Part shown: piece after piece, positions 1 to 12,800 of the stretch | Layout of the letters: every line of letters begins with the position of its first letter | Position numbering within the stretch: position 1 is the stretch's first letter | Program-made: the position numbers and the translations under genes | Assembly: GCA_963978905.1 (NCBI GenBank) | Contig: OZ022259.1 | Span: forward strand, 52,718,727-52,782,726 | Direction: 5' to 3' | Origin: Trichostrongylus colubriformis | Taxonomy: Eukaryota > Nematoda > Chromadorea > Rhabditida > Trichostrongylidae | Length of the DNA: 64,000 nt | The notes under the pieces: generated by a model | What the model saw: the letters and a program-made list of their open reading frames with translations, nothing else | What the model was told of the DNA's origin: nothing | Database searches by the model: none

Positions 1-3000
1 TGAATTCTGAAGCTACGACCAACCATTCTCCTATCCGGTCAAATAAGACCCCCTGTAGAAGAATCCTCGACTTCCGGTTTACCCTGGTGGACAGATTTAC
101 AATGGGAGATACACAGATAGCAACGGTGATACAGAATGATAAATACGGCAATTAGGAGGTGAAACATTATATAGTAGACCTTTTTGAAGACACTCGGAAA
201 GCGCTTTCCACTCCCTCCGATATCTGAAGTTCTGCCATCCATAGATTTCTGTTGTACTGGAAAAAATAGAAAAAATAAGTACATCCGTTCGTAAAATTAT
301 AAGCAAAATCAAACTAAAACAACTATACACTGTCCAGGACGTTTTTTCTATACACAAATAACTTATATTTCCCAACAAGTTAGAACTTAGCTTCGAAACA
401 ATAACGAGACCAGAAAATCGTGAGGAGAAGGGTTTTCTATGAAAGGGAAAACTAAAGCGATAGCCTTCTCGAAACGTGGGAAACAGCCTTAAATGGAGCC
501 TGATACGCTATAAATTGATTTAGAAAATCGATACGTCAAAAATGAGCGAAGTCACAGTTGGTGGCTGGAGACGTTAGGTATATTACAATATATGATGGGA
601 AATGAGAAAACTTCCCGACTCGGAATTGGAAAAGAAATCGATTTCTGTGGGAGTCGAGAGACGTAAAAGGGCAGAGTGCGGAATTCCTCGAGCAGAGGAA
701 TGTATCAAAAAGAGGTGGAGTCGTCATCGTGGCGAGAAACTTGAGAGCGGTCGTTGAGTAAACGTCAGTCACCCTCCGAGAAATAGTGGAAAACGCTTAG
801 ACCACCCATCCAAATGTTAGTCATGACAGGTTCATGGTGAAAAAAATTGCTGAAAATGTTCAAATGCTCAGTGTGGGTGTGAGAAATGTTACCCTTTTTA
901 TTTAGATACCGGGAAAGGAAACAGTTCTGGCTATGATCAGTTTTGTATGGTTAGGCATTCATTTTACTCATAGTTAGATGTTGTGGTACTACTAATACTT
1001 ACTAGGTTGTGGATTAATCTTTACAACATTACCCGCCTTTTTCTGTAAGCTTCCAGCATCTTTGTGGGTAGGAAATTTGAAGATGCGCCCAACACAATAT
1101 TTGGCAGCTCATTTGGTGCTTGAGCTCCATTGCGAACGAGAGAGCGTGGCTGGTGGAAATTTTATGCTGAGCTTACGCCAACAAATATTTTATTTCAGTT
1201 TACTCTCAACTTGAAAGTTCCCTTTTTCAAATTTTCTTTTTAAATTTTTGAGTATCAAATATAACTCAACGTTTCAATATAAAAAATGTAAATAGCAAAT
1301 TTTTCTTTTAGAAGATAAGATCTATCTTAGATATAGAGGCTAGGATCAAAAAAATTTCACTATGCGGCAAAACTTTCCTACAATCTGTATGACCTATAGT
1401 AGTGGATCAGCACTTCATCTCCAGGACATAGACCCATATGAGTCTGCTCATGAATGAACTGCTTCAGGGTGCATAGCAAGTGCCAATTTAACCCAAAAGC
1501 CGCTAAGCGGAAAGCGACTCATTTTGACGGTTCTGTGTGAACTCAAATCCTCCCGGCTATATAGCCTTATGTCAGGATTTCGCACCACGGCATGCCGCAA
1601 GCGAAGCAATGCGGACGAGCCAAAGGAGCTATTGTTGGGTTCCGAAGGGATTATAAGTCAACTGTGTGTCGCATACCTAGCATTAACGTGTATTCGTTCT
1701 AAGGCCAAACTACAGCGACGCGCCTAGCTTGCACACACTGCGTCGCACGCCGCTTGTCGTCGTGCGAAATTCTGACATAAGGGTGCACACCCGATCCGCC
1801 CCCATACTCTGCACCCTAGGTTCCTGTGTTTTGCAAAAGGGATTAAATGATCTTGGTTATTTTTATCCTCGAATACGCCGCCATACATCTGGTTGCTACT
1901 GGAAATCGTACGGCCACTTAAATGCGTATCTTGTGCATACCATAGCAGCTGGACTCGACGAACGTTTAGAAACAGTAGGAGCGATACTGAGCCGCCTGAA
2001 CATAAAAATAGGGGTACTTGAGAGAAGGAAATTGGAATCAATAGAAATGCCTAAAATTATAAGATCTGAGCGTGTGTCTTCCCTATTGAATCTCACTGCA
2101 GACATGTTCTCCCGCTCATTGCATTAACGGCGCATCGATCGGAACCGTGCAGATCTGTGATAAGTGGCACTAATACGCCCCAAAACGTTGTGCGCTTGCA
2201 AAAAGAGCTTGCGTTCTAGATTCCTACACCTATCGTGGGAACTTGTTAGCCCTGGAACATGTTACCGATGCGAATCGCGCCACACACCGTCTCCTTGAAT
2301 CCCCTGCCTTCGCGAACACCTGAATTATGGCTCTGCTCCGCCTTTATGTCCGTGTATTCACCCAGCAATGGAAAACCCAATGGTCTTCAGTGATTCTAGC
2401 TCCCTTGGAGTGGAATTGGGAGGTGCTTCCTTTGTCGCTGTACATGACAGTAATTGCTAGCGATAAACAATCATCAATAGTGTTTATTTATTTAACTACT
2501 GAACTCCCATAGTTTTTCCATACCCAATATACTAAGGACAGGAATTAGCGCTGTAAATGTGAGACCTTCTTACACTCTTTCTACTTCAAAATACGACTTT
2601 CCATTTTTAATAAAAATTCAAAACGTGTTTGTTGAATCGCATTTTTTGTGGCGTAATAGCCAGATATTAAAACGCAATGAGGCATACCATAGCAAATGTC
2701 GTGCTGTCAGATAGTAAGAATGCAATTATGTTGAAAAATATGTACCATTTACCATTGAACCATTTACCTTCTACTAATTCGGAGTCTTACTCTTCTTCCT
2801 CTTCTTCTCGAAATTCTAAAAGCAAGTTTGGAAAATTTTTTAAACATTTCACCAGAATTTATGAATTAGCGATACCTGATCCATGGAAAGGTTTTTGAAC
2901 AACCCTCATCAACCGAGTATGAGTCAAAGCCAGTACGTTCAAAGGTTTATTGGGATAATGATTGGATGCATGGCGCAATACTCGTGTGATAGTAATTATC

Positions 3001-4635
3001 ATCGAGCAGATTCTTACAAAGTAATGCTTCAGTGAGTTCCATGCTAATGTGATCCAGTCCCATGCTTACGTGGAGAGGCTCCGAGGGGTGGGGCTCTTTG
3101 AGACTGAAGCAGAAATCAAATGGGCTTTGAATTGTCAGAGTAATCCATCAAAAGCTAGACATTCATTATTCAGTGTTCCTCATCAGTGCCTTCCAGGAAT
3201 TTGAAGGGTATAGAATTCCAGGGGGTTGATCTATTTCTTTAGGTATACGCTAGTATTTAATTTACATTTGGGGCATCAGTGGACTTGTGCGGTGCAAAAC
3301 TTCTTTATAATGACCTGGGTAGGCTATTCGATACACAAATAGGGCTCCCATCTCCTCCAACTACTGTGCCACGGATTGAGCAACGTCGCGGTAATGCAGT
3401 GGAAATACAAGCCCAGGCGTGGATCCGTTGCTGACACCATGTGCATGGTAGCGTCGCCTCAAGCCACTGGTTCATCGAGCCTCCAGTAAACCACGACGCC
3501 ACGGACTCACCCTGGGAAATCGCCACTGCATGCAAGTCCAACGGTAAGCCTCCACGGTCATGGCGACCAAAAACGATAAAGGAAGCGAGAGCAAAATATA
3601 ATGGTGCCATAGAGCTATTTACCTCCAACAATGCCTGCTAGGTAAAGATGAACACAATGAGGAACATCGCTTCTCCCTTCGGCTCTTCAGTTCATTGCAC
3701 AAGCCGTTGGAACCATAGATAAATGTCCTTAAACATGCGCTGTTTCAGAATTATTACCCCGTTGTGAATTTCCCCCCATCCTCACCCCCAGATTTCTGGG
3801 ATTTCTGAAAGGACGACATGGGTAGGGAGATGGGATCGGGAAGACATATTCGCTGTTGCCAAACATTCTAATTCTGAGAGGAAGATGATTAATCGAAAAA
3901 CCCGCGATAAAAAAGCGGCTTGGCACTTCAATGCGATCCCGCAGCGCCCGCAGGCTTTTCAGTCTGTGGCCAATCCACAACGAAACGAGCAAGGCACCTG
4001 TCGCACGCGTTTACGTGATTTGCGGCACGATGATCCAATTCGAATGGCCTGACATACATCCCTTCAAAGTATTTAGGTAGCATGTTCTGCAAACGCTTCG
4101 TTTTATCGTAGCTCTTGGATGAGGGCGCTAAAGGCACACGGGTGGTGGCATGATTAAGTCCACCAGGCAGATCGTGACGGTCCGAATTGGATATGTTGTG
4201 CATCTCTGTCAGTGCCTGTCATCTCCGACCCTCTTATCCCCCCTCCTGGTTCTCCTCTGTGTTTCTCTCTGCCCCTTGTCCGTTTTCTTGAATCCCCATC
4301 ACGAACTCTCCAGAACATCTGAACGTAGAGCCTGATTTTACGATTCCGGGCAGGTGCTCAAGGTTCACCTACAATGTAGCCTCTACAATAAAGTAAAAGT
4401 GGGAATTTTTCAGTAACTGATGTGAAATATAAGAAGTTAACTGACAGTTCAGACAACGAACGGCGAATTGAAGTTGCACTGGCATGAAACCGGCCAGTTG
4501 GCATTAAAAAGGCAGTTTGCCAGCTTCTCTCAGTCATTCTGATGAAACAATAAATTTGTTGGTAATCGTCAGTTACGAAATTTCATCTCGAAAAAGTTGT
4601 CGTCAAACCGGGTGGTCAAGTTTCGGGGGAATGAG
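1..4635. other. Mostly single-copy DNA without a recognised gene
   Basis: I recognise no protein family, RNA gene or mobile element here, and the sequence does not recur elsewhere in the window apart from a few short motifs. There are several short open frames (1729-2127 plus, 2677-2898 plus with a serine run, 3928-4203 minus), but none shows a family motif or convincing flanking splice sites. The frame at about 3260-3641 is listed separately. Confidence 0.5.
3262..3641 (+). pseudogene. Possible decayed coding fragment, unrecognised
   Basis: One plus-strand frame stays open for about 125 codons with a single TGA near 3431-3433. The translation looks protein-like, with the segments GRLFDTQIG, WFIEPPVNHD and WRPKTIKEARAKYNGAIEL. 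A further open stretch of about 55 codons lies just upstream at about 3028-3207 in a separate block and contains YVERLRGVGLFETEAEIKW. I do not recognise the family. The two blocks could be exons of one gene, a retroelement remnant, or chance. No splice sites convincingly join them. Confidence 0.22.
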
Positions 4636-5525
4636 GAGGGTATAATGTGAATGGATGTTTTAAACGTATGGCATTCGTGGAATTCAACGATTCCCATTCG
4701 CAGAGGCATTCGAGGATGATTACTCGCAGAACTGAGAAAAGTACATAGAAAGCCTGCGAACTTGATAAGTGTACGACCCGCGCAGGGTTGAGCCTAACGT
4801 CGAAGAAAAATTTTTGCGATATGCGATCCCCTCAGGTCGACGTTTTTGGGACTACCCGTTCCCTGTTATTCCTATCCTCAAGATGCCTCTCGACCTTCTT
4901 CAGAGGTCACTTTATCAGTTCACAGACAAATCACTAACTACGAGATGGTATCGAGGATTTCTTAAAGACAGTGACAGGAATAATGTGGGCAACGAGAACT
5001 CCTAAAGTGGGTCACGCAAATGAAAGCTAAGGGTCTAAGAAGACTATAATTGTCTATTTATTTGTTTATTTATGAATACTATTGTTATGATATCGTATCT
5101 TTATTTATTATTTACTATTCATTGTACTTATACATATTTATTCATTATTTGTTGATAATATTGTATATTTAATTATTTGCTTTCTATTTATAAATAAATA
5201 AATAAATAAATGGCGAGATTTCCAATGAAAAAGAGTGTTCCTGGGTCTTATAAGAGCCGTCTTTTTCAACAGCCGCCACTAGTTTTATCCCAGCTTGCCC
5301 CTTTTTTCAGATCAAACCCTCCCTTCTAAGAATAAGTGTTGGAAAGGGGTTTTATTTTAGGGATGTTCAACCTTTTCATTCCGTTTTTCTCTATTTTCGA
5401 AGTGTTAAGCACGGCGACCTTCATGTTTAATGATGCTTCCATAATCGGCCCGATTTACCCCGATCATTGCCTATAAAGAACTTTCAAAAATACGACGTTC
5501 CTTGAGGATTTCTCGACGCATGCTT
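4636..5525. repeat. Dispersed repeat family X, copy 1 (hAT-like right end)
   Basis: This sequence is closely repeated at 18835-19215 continuing at 20890-21133, and again at 21698-22245. Its right end reads TTGAGGATTTCTCGACGCAT followed by GCTTGAACCTG, close to the right terminus of the hAT-type element at 19216-20889. An internal CAGGGTTGAGCCTAACGTCG at about 4785 resembles the complement of that end, so 4785-5525 may be a hAT relative, although I see no matching 8-bp duplication. An AT-rich block at about 5050-5210, rich in TTTATTTATT motifs with AATAAATAAATAAATGG at its right edge, interrupts the repeat. The 78-codon frame at 4769-5005 is broken in the 18.9-kb copy and is not called as a gene. 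Confidence 0.6.
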
Positions 5526-5903
5526 GAACCTGAGTGTTTTGTATCATTCGATAGAGCTCTTTCCGCTCTACAAGATAATTTTCACGGTTTTTGTTCGAAT
5601 AACTTTTAACATTTTTTAGATCATTTAAAAGTCGACGAAATCGAGCATTTTTGACACCATGTGACGAAAATGCTCGGTTTTGTCGACTTTTAAATTATCT
5701 AATGAAGAGCAAAAATCAATTCTAACAAAAACCGTGAAAGTCATCTTGTAGCGCGGAAAGAGCTCTATCGAATGTGAAAAACAGGTGCATGTCCCTACAT
5801 GCTAAAATATGACAGGATACAAAAAAAGAGTGGTATCTTCATGTAGAGCAAAAAAAGCTCTATCGAATGCATATATGCACATCCTCTCCAATCTCGATGG
5901 TAG

Positions 5904-7195
5904 GGGGTGTGCACCTTTAGTTCCAATAATGTACTGTAGGTGTACGGTAGCATAATTACAAGATTACTTAGGTCACTTCGCACTTAGCTTCGCACCTCCT
6001 AGCCTTGCCTGTGGGGTGACCTTTCCAACTGCTTGCAGTGACCGTTGACATCTTCCCCAGTTATGATTATGTTTTTATTACAACGCTTTTATTACGCTAA
6101 TTTACTACGAAAAACAAACAAAAAACGAAGGAAACAGAAATAACAACTACATGTAATACTATTATTCACAGTGATTTTGTTCTGTTCTTATAAATGCAAG
6201 GCTTAGTCAAAAGGAAGCTCGTCTATCTCTTATTCGAAGTGAATTAAGCTAAGCATTCCAATATTATTATGAGCGAATTATTGTCAAATTAGTGGATTTC
6301 CTTTTCAAAACTCTGGTTCAAAGAAAGCCATACACGAAATGCAAACAAGACTGCAGTGACCAACTCCAAAGCTCGAAACTAAATCGCGTAATCACAATCA
6401 TAATCGTATTTAATTTTAGATAGCTCCCGCGAACTACCCGGTTTCTATTCTCAACATTATAAAAGGAGTGACAGTGCAAAGAATTCAGATGTGATAGATT
6501 TCCTGATTCATCATTATATCAGGGCGAAGGTGGTGTAGTGACAAGCGGTGCGCACCCCACTCTCACGGCACATTATCAAAGCCCCCATTAGCGCCTGTTC
6601 AGGCCTACCAAACCTTCCATCACCCCGGGGTAGTGAAGTTGGTACCAGACTCGTCTGCGACAATGAAAGCACTGAGTTGTATATCGGCTAGCCCTCGCAA
6701 TTCTTTGTATAGCCAAATCGCATACACTCGCTACCACAATTCTGAATAGAACTGGGATGCGCGGCGCACCTCCCGGGAAGGACTAATTGGCGCCAAAAGC
6801 GCCTTGAATCTCCATCTTCATATCAAAGAGTATATCACTGCTTTCCTTTACTTATTAGCCTAGATTTTTACCAACAAACCTTACTAATACTACTAATGAA
6901 GGCAAAGATGCATGGCGCGCTTATGGTTATTGACAACAAACATAAGAGTCTGGGTTGTATCAATGAAGTTTTACTGCTAACTACGTATGCTTTTTTATTT
7001 ATTCACTTTCTCTTTTGTCCTTTTACATGTGCATTACCTTTCACTCAAAGGTCAATAGTCGGTGCGAGCAACTAAATGGGCCACGCCATAGGCAAGGCCA
7101 GGAGGTGCGAGATGAGGTGCGAGGTGACCTGAGTAATCTTGTAATTATACTACCGTACACCTACAGCACACTATTGGAACTAAAGACCCTCACCC
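5904..7195. mobile_element. Long-TIR element, Mutator-like candidate
   Basis: The terminal inverted repeats are about 140 bp. The left one (from about 5912, CTTTAGTTCCAATAATGTAC) matches the complement of the right one (7045-7187) with scattered differences. It is inserted in the foldback element, whose uninterrupted sequence can be read at 36450-36480. ATGGTAG at 5897-5903 is repeated at 7196-7202, and counting one mismatch the duplication extends to 9 bp. Long TIRs and a duplication of about 9 bp fit the Mutator-like group, which is inference. The interior holds a tRNA-derived SINE (6528-6815) and no transposase frame, so it is non-autonomous. Confidence 0.6.
6528..6815 (+). repeat. tRNA-derived SINE, diverged copy
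   Basis: It shares GGTGTAGTGACA..GGTGCGC, ACCAGACTCGTCTG, GAAAGCACTGA and TGCGCGGCGCACC with the copies at 8142, 24338, 27073 and 48312. Unlike them it lies outside the segmental unit, so its edges mark the limits of an independently mobile sequence. The B-box region is degenerate here. Confidence 0.6.
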
Positions 7196-7593
7196 ATGGT
7201 AGGCGAGGAATAGAAGATAGCCAAATAGCACACTTTTGCGAGTACCGCATTTCTGAGTCTCAAAAACAGCAAGAAGTTGAGCGAATTGAATTATAAAGAG
7301 TACCATTTTGTAGAGCCGAAAAACTTTATTGAAACATACACACATACATTTTTTGATCTCGATGGCGGACGAGAAAGATGAGGTGCGCAAGTGCCAATTT
7401 TTTGCTTCCAGCTTACTTCATTTCCAAACCTCATAAATATTAGGTAGTCGAGGTAATCGAAAAACAGATAGTATCATTTTATAGAGCTAAAAAAGCTCTA
7501 TCGAAATCATAAATGAGCTCTGTCGAGAGATGAAGGGAACAATGTGAAAAACGGGGTTGAAAGAAACCGCAAGGACTTATTCCTCAACCCAAT

Positions 7594-8682
7594 ACAATGT
7601 TTTAGTATAGTACTATCATAGAATTTTACTACTTAGAAAAATCTTAAGTCCGGAGGGTCTATTCTTTCCAAGTGCAGTAAATGGGCAACGGGAGGGGGAA
7701 GAACCGACAAGTAATTGAATGCGAGTGTGCGGCCTACTGACGTAATCTTGTCGAACGATCTAAATCAGTGCCCTTTTTTCATAATGATGATTCCTTTATC
7801 GTGCAACGTTCTTCCGATGAGCGAAATAGTCTTTACTCAGCTGAAGATCAATAAAGAGAAAAAACATGAGTCAAAATGTCTGGAATTTCAGACCAAGAGA
7901 AGAGGTAATGCAGGGGCTAGAGTTGCCAGATAGTACTTGCCCGAGTATCCCATTATGCCCAGGTCCTTTCAACGGATCCAGCGGTACAGTATTCGACCAG
8001 AAAGTGAAGTCTGTGATTGGGATTTGGATGGTTTACAAAGATGGTTGGACTTCTTACGATTTAAAACCTTCCCACGCAGCAAGAATTGTTCAGTTGAGGT
8101 CGATTATTGAAGATTATGTATTTTCAAAAGTTTTTTTGAACGGAGGTGATGTAGTGACAGGTGGTGCGCACTTCCCTGATCAAACTCGCATCAGCGCCGG
8201 ATCAAATCTCGCATCAACGCCGGATCAAGTCTCGCATCAACGCCCACACAGGTCAACCAAGCCTTCCATCTTTTCGAGTCGCTAAATTATAACAGTACAG
8301 ACTCGTCTGGGGGGATGAAAGCACTGACTTGTACATCGGCCGGCCCCCGCAAGCCATTGTATGGGCGTAATCTCATTCATCTGCCACCACGGTCCTGAAT
8401 GGAACCAGAATGCGCGGCGCACCCCACAGAAGGGATTAACGCCACAAATTTTATCCTTTATCCTTTGTGGGCTCTCTAGGTCTGATTACGTCAAAGTCTC
8501 CCAATTCTCCTGCCCTCGATTTTCGGCTATGAAATGTTCCGAGTCCAGGCCATGCACAAAGGCTCATCCTCTTGTAGATTTCTCAAACATGCGCTCAAAA
8601 GGACTGGATTGAATTTGGCACCAGCTTGCCCCTTCGCTACGGTCGATGCTCATCCCTGGCATCTTCCGCCTGTTTCAAAGTA
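7594..8682. repeat. Leader of segmental unit 1
   Basis: This block is repeated at 23775-24786, about 26861-28156 and about 47750-48838. All carry the order AGTATAGTACTATC region, GTGCAGTAAATGGGCAACGG, AGATCAATAAAGAGAAAAA, then the SINE, then the start of the foldback arm. The copies differ by point changes and small indels. Frames 7866-8285 and 8361-8612 are not conserved between copies and are not called as genes. Confidence 0.7.
8142..8470 (+). repeat. tRNA-derived SINE in unit 1
   Basis: The head has an A-box-like GTAGTGACAGGTGG and a B-box-like GGATCAAATCTC, as in RNA polymerase III promoters. The body contains ACCAAGCCTTCCATCTTTTC, GACTCGTCTGG and TGCGCGGCGCACCCCACAGA. This copy duplicates the GATCAAATCTCGCATCA segment. 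It shares its flanks with units 2, 3 and 5, so it was inserted before the unit was copied. Confidence 0.65.
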
Positions 8683-9300
8683 CTGGGTTAAGGAATAGGT
8701 TCCCGCCGTTTTTTTTTTGTTCCCCGCCTTTCACATTGTTCCCTTCATCTTTTGACAAGCTTATATATTCTTTCGATAGAGCTTCTTCAGCTCTACAGAA
8801 TGGTACTGACTTTTATTCAAATCGCTCAACTTTTTGCTGTTTTCAAGACTCACAAATGCGGTGCACAGCAAAAGTGTGCACTTTCGTTATCTTCTCTTCC
8901 TCACCTGCCATCGAGGTTAAAGAAAAGATTTATATATGCATTCGATAGAGCTCTTTTTGCTCTACAAGATGTTACCACCCATCCTTTAGATCCTCTCATA
9001 TTTTAGTGTAGGAATAAGTTCCACCTTTTTTTCAATTCAAAGTTGCGTAATGGAAATGAAGTGTTTTGGCGCAATGTTCTGGATCGCTTGATAGGAAATT
9101 TTTCGCTCTACAAGAAAGTGTTAACGGTTTCTTGTTCGCATTAATTTTTGCCATTTTTAGATCATTTAAAAGGAGTGTCATGTCGACGAAATCGAGCATG
9201 TTCGACACGAAAATGCTCGATTTCGTCGACTTGACTTTCCTTTCAAATGATCTAAAAATGGCAAAAATTAATTCGAACAAAATCCGTAAACACTATCTTT
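8683..9300. mobile_element. Foldback element left arm downstream of kelch copy A
   Basis: The left terminus CTGGGTTAAGGAATAGGTTC follows a TA at 8681-8682. Modules ending in TAGAGC..GCTCTA hairpins occur at about 8766, 8945 and 9085. Then comes the palindromic core (arms about 9115-9297, centred near 9208). The mirrored half stops at ACACTATCTT and unit-specific sequence follows, so the right arm is absent. The short frames at 9032-9280 minus and 9066-9386 plus are mirror images made by the palindrome and are not genes. Confidence 0.7.
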
Positions 9301-9821
9301 CCTTCTTGATATACCAGCTTTGTTGGCGCATCACACGGCAGAGTGCTAAACGGGCTCATCTTAAATCGCTGTCAGCAGAAATGTAGCCTATTTTGCATTA
9401 CCGCATTTCACGTTGTGTTTTTGCACGCATTATTGTGCGTCAACAAGGCTGTACAGGGTTGTCCTGTATATAGCGCTCGCTATTATACAATACGGAACAC
9501 GGTGCCAGTACATTTACTTATAAGGGTCAACATCGGATGGGGTAACAACAACAAGATTTTTAAAAAATTCATTCCCGAAAGATCAATCGATAGTTTCCAC
9601 AAATTCATTCAATGTATTACTGTGGAAGGAAAAAGTCGCCAGCAGTAATAGGAAGAACTAGAACCATGTAAAGAAGCTCTATTAATAATCATTAACAAGG
9701 ATCGCAGGATTTACAGCTTTCCGATTATGGTTCCGAGCCTGACATTTACTATCCAAGATCAATAAGTAGTGATGGCGCGAAAACGATATTGGATTGGATT
9801 GTTCGATCCTCGCTGAAACTG

Positions 9822-12800
9822 TCACGGCTTCCGGATAACACCCACACCTGCTAACCACCTCCTGGAAATGCCTACACTGTTCGTCGGACTTGGTTTACCT
9901 TAGAGTTGATGCTGAAGGAGAAGAAATTGCAAAATTGCTGAACGCAAACGACAACTGACTGATCATTCATTCTGCTATGAAGACTCCACTGGTTTGCATC
10001 AGGGTCGAATACTTCAACGATATTCTGAGAAAAAAAAACGGCAAATCCACCCACGGCGTACATCCTTTCGTTTACAACGGCCAATCCTGCCTAACAGCAA
10101 ATGACTTTCACTTACAATATACGAACAAATTGATGAAAAAATTTAGTGCGCAGCTCACAACATATCTTTCGCACTTCATAGCCGCCACTGCCGTCCATTC
10201 ATTGGTGTGGGGGTCGTATTTTTCAACTGAACTCAAACATGAGTCATCATATCCTCCTGCTGCGTATAAGTTGCCATTTAACACTGCAGTTCCCAGGAAG
10301 CATCGACGTGTTGACATCGTACGAACCACTTGCCATTTACCCACTCGTGGGTCCAGTCTGAACTGGGAACGTAACTCCTACCATTCGCATTTCATGCATG
10401 GGCATTCGCCGCGGGTGGCAACAATCGCTTCACGAGAAGTTATCGTACGTAGTATTTTATATCTTCTTTTGCATTCTACACTTCTTTTTTGAAAGAATTG
10501 ACATTCTTCTTGAACCTTATCGCAACATGTGAAGGAAAAAGAAGTTCGTGATCCAGTCACATTATATGCGCATCGATTCACCTTTCCACAGTATTTAAGG
10601 ATGCAATTCCTTGAATTCCTCCGACAGTGTATAAACAACCATTGAACACGGAGACAGACAGTGCCTTTCGACATGAACCCAAAGGTGCCACAGGGGTCCA
10701 CTCATTGCGCCGAACGTCATAACTGCAACATTGTGAGTACCACTATGAAAATCGTCGGGGAGTCCCTTACCATTCAACAGAGTCCAGGTAGTTCGAGCCA
10801 TCATATCCACCGACTGCATAAAGAAAGCCGTCAAGTGCAGCCAAACCAAAATCTTTCCGACACGTGAGCATTGAAGCAACGTCGTTTGACCATTCGTTGG
10901 TGGCGGGATCATATCTGAACACTTAGTTCGGAAAGAGAACTAGTGAGTTTGGGCCTATATTCATGGGTCCTACCAACAGTATTCAATATGTACGCAACTG
11001 TTCCTGGGGTAAATGGATGCACGAAAGTCGACAACGACAGCAAACGTCCGAGAACGATAGAACCAATCTATCATTATGTGGTTACAATGTAGGTCTCTAC
11101 TGCAACCGCCATAAAAGCATGCGTCGCGACTTCAGGGAGTTTAGAGAGGGTTCTTGTGAAATTTCGAAGACACATTGGAGTACGAACTATGAGCCATAAT
11201 ACTTTGAATGAATGTCCTGACTAAATCGCACTAGACCGATAAGGATTGTACCGGGCCTTCTGGTTTCATTCTCCGAAAGTGCAAAAATGAATGAAGTACC
11301 TCTCACTGCTACTAAAAACTATATCCTCTTCATCAATGCCGCCGACAGCATAGAGCAAGTTGTCGAGAACAGCAACACCAAGTCTACCTCTGTCAAAAGA
11401 AATGTGACAAGAGAAAGAATACCTAATTCGAAAGGTTACTTACCTTCGTTTAGTCATGGAAGCAACGCGCTGCCATGAAGGATTCGGCTCCCCAGGATCA
11501 AGACGTTCTACGGAATCGAGGACCGCACCCTTGCAAAATCCTCCCACTGAAGTTATACAATCGGAAATGGAATGAAAATCACCCACACAAGAAGTGTTGC
11601 TATGATTGGTACATCGAGCAATTCTTCAATACAGTATTGTATGGAATGCGCTACAGAAACACTGAACCATCCCTTACAGGCATCGCTCTTCCTGGTGCTT
11701 ACAAATGGTCTGTGTAACACCATAGTTACTTTTGCCATCTCATCTATTGACCCACGACATTACCCATGTCTCAATGGTAGCTCTAGTTCGCGTGATCGAT
11801 AGAGAACAATAAAAAGCAGCACTTCTCCATACCAACGTAGAGGACTTCACTAAATTTAACGGGATTCCGTGGTCGAGTACGCACTTCCTGCATGGCTGGT
11901 CGTGTAGGCGTAGACAGTTGTAATAGTTGGTAGTTCTGTAATGGCAGAAAGTGGGATCATGGGAAGGCAAGTAGGTTCCCCATCTGAAACGTCACAAACC
12001 TTTGCTTCATCAACGAGACGTCGGCAGGCGACGTCTTCCATCACTAAAGCGTCTTCACTGACCGTGTCGACAAGAAATCTCGGGTGACAAAGCGCCAGCC
12101 GTACCTGCTCCAATAACTGCAAACCCCAACACCATAGAAAGCCGTCTACAGTGATGTAGAGCACTGTGACTTACCTGAGGAAGGTGCTGTTTCCGAGCTG
12201 TTAGATCAAAGCTCACCCACTTAGCTACTGCTTGAAAAACCTGAAGGTGTGTTATTGATACATGATTGCCAAAAAGTGGGATCAATTTCAAACCCGGCAT
12301 TAACTCGATTCCAAGGCAAAGGTGAGGCGAAGGGTGCCGATGATGTAGTGCCTAGAGGCTTTGGAAGAACACGCATTGTCTGGTAATCAGAACTAAAATA
12401 CACTCCCGTGCAAGCTGACCAAAGTTTCCATTACATCTTGCTCACGTATTTTTACTACGCCCGTTTATTAACATAGAAACACGATCTTCTACAATGTCTG
12501 ACCCTCTGCTTGTCTGTGAGTCCAACAGCAAGCAAGTGTTGGATGTACCTGCTCTTCTGATTCCACGCGGAGCTCTTCGCTAGAAATCAGTTCTAATAGT
12601 TGGCCAAAAGGAAGTGACGCGAACTCCTCAGTACCCACAAGTTGCTGAAAAAAAAAGAAAAGATTTTCTGCCCAACCTTGATTACAGTGTGACAGAAGAA
12701 TCACCAGGAATTTTTTCAAACTATATTCTCTAGCGCAGCACAAAAGCTCTTGACATGCATACATATCGGCGAGCGCTGCGATTGCCAAGCAGTTTGAGGT

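Larger units (their letters stand above)
5530..7592. mobile_element. Foldback TA element, left-truncated, interrupted
   Basis: This member of the foldback family is shown intact at 35812-36859. A palindromic core at about 5627-5690 (TCGACGAAATCGAGCATTTT and complement) is followed by right-arm modules in inverse order. The modules are separated by hairpins of the form TAGAGC-loop-GCTCTA, at about 5745, 5850, 7310 and 7490. The right terminus, TTCCTCAACCCAA, is followed by TA at 7593-7594. The left arm is missing where the element abuts repeat X at about 5530. A separate TIR element (5904-7195) sits inside its third module. No coding capacity is seen. Confidence 0.7.

Noticed and set aside
7866..8285. 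139-codon frame in the unit 1 leader
   Set aside because: It reads into the SINE and is interrupted by indels in units 2, 3 and 5.
9032..9386. Overlapping frames on both strands with similar peptides (DFVDLTFL, KMAKIN)
   Set aside because: They are mirror translations of the foldback palindromic core, repeated at every core in the window.
10378..10701. Minus-strand frames of 105-107 codons inside kelch copy A
   Set aside because: They run through introns in the wrong frame; the spliced exon model gives the conserved kelch blades.
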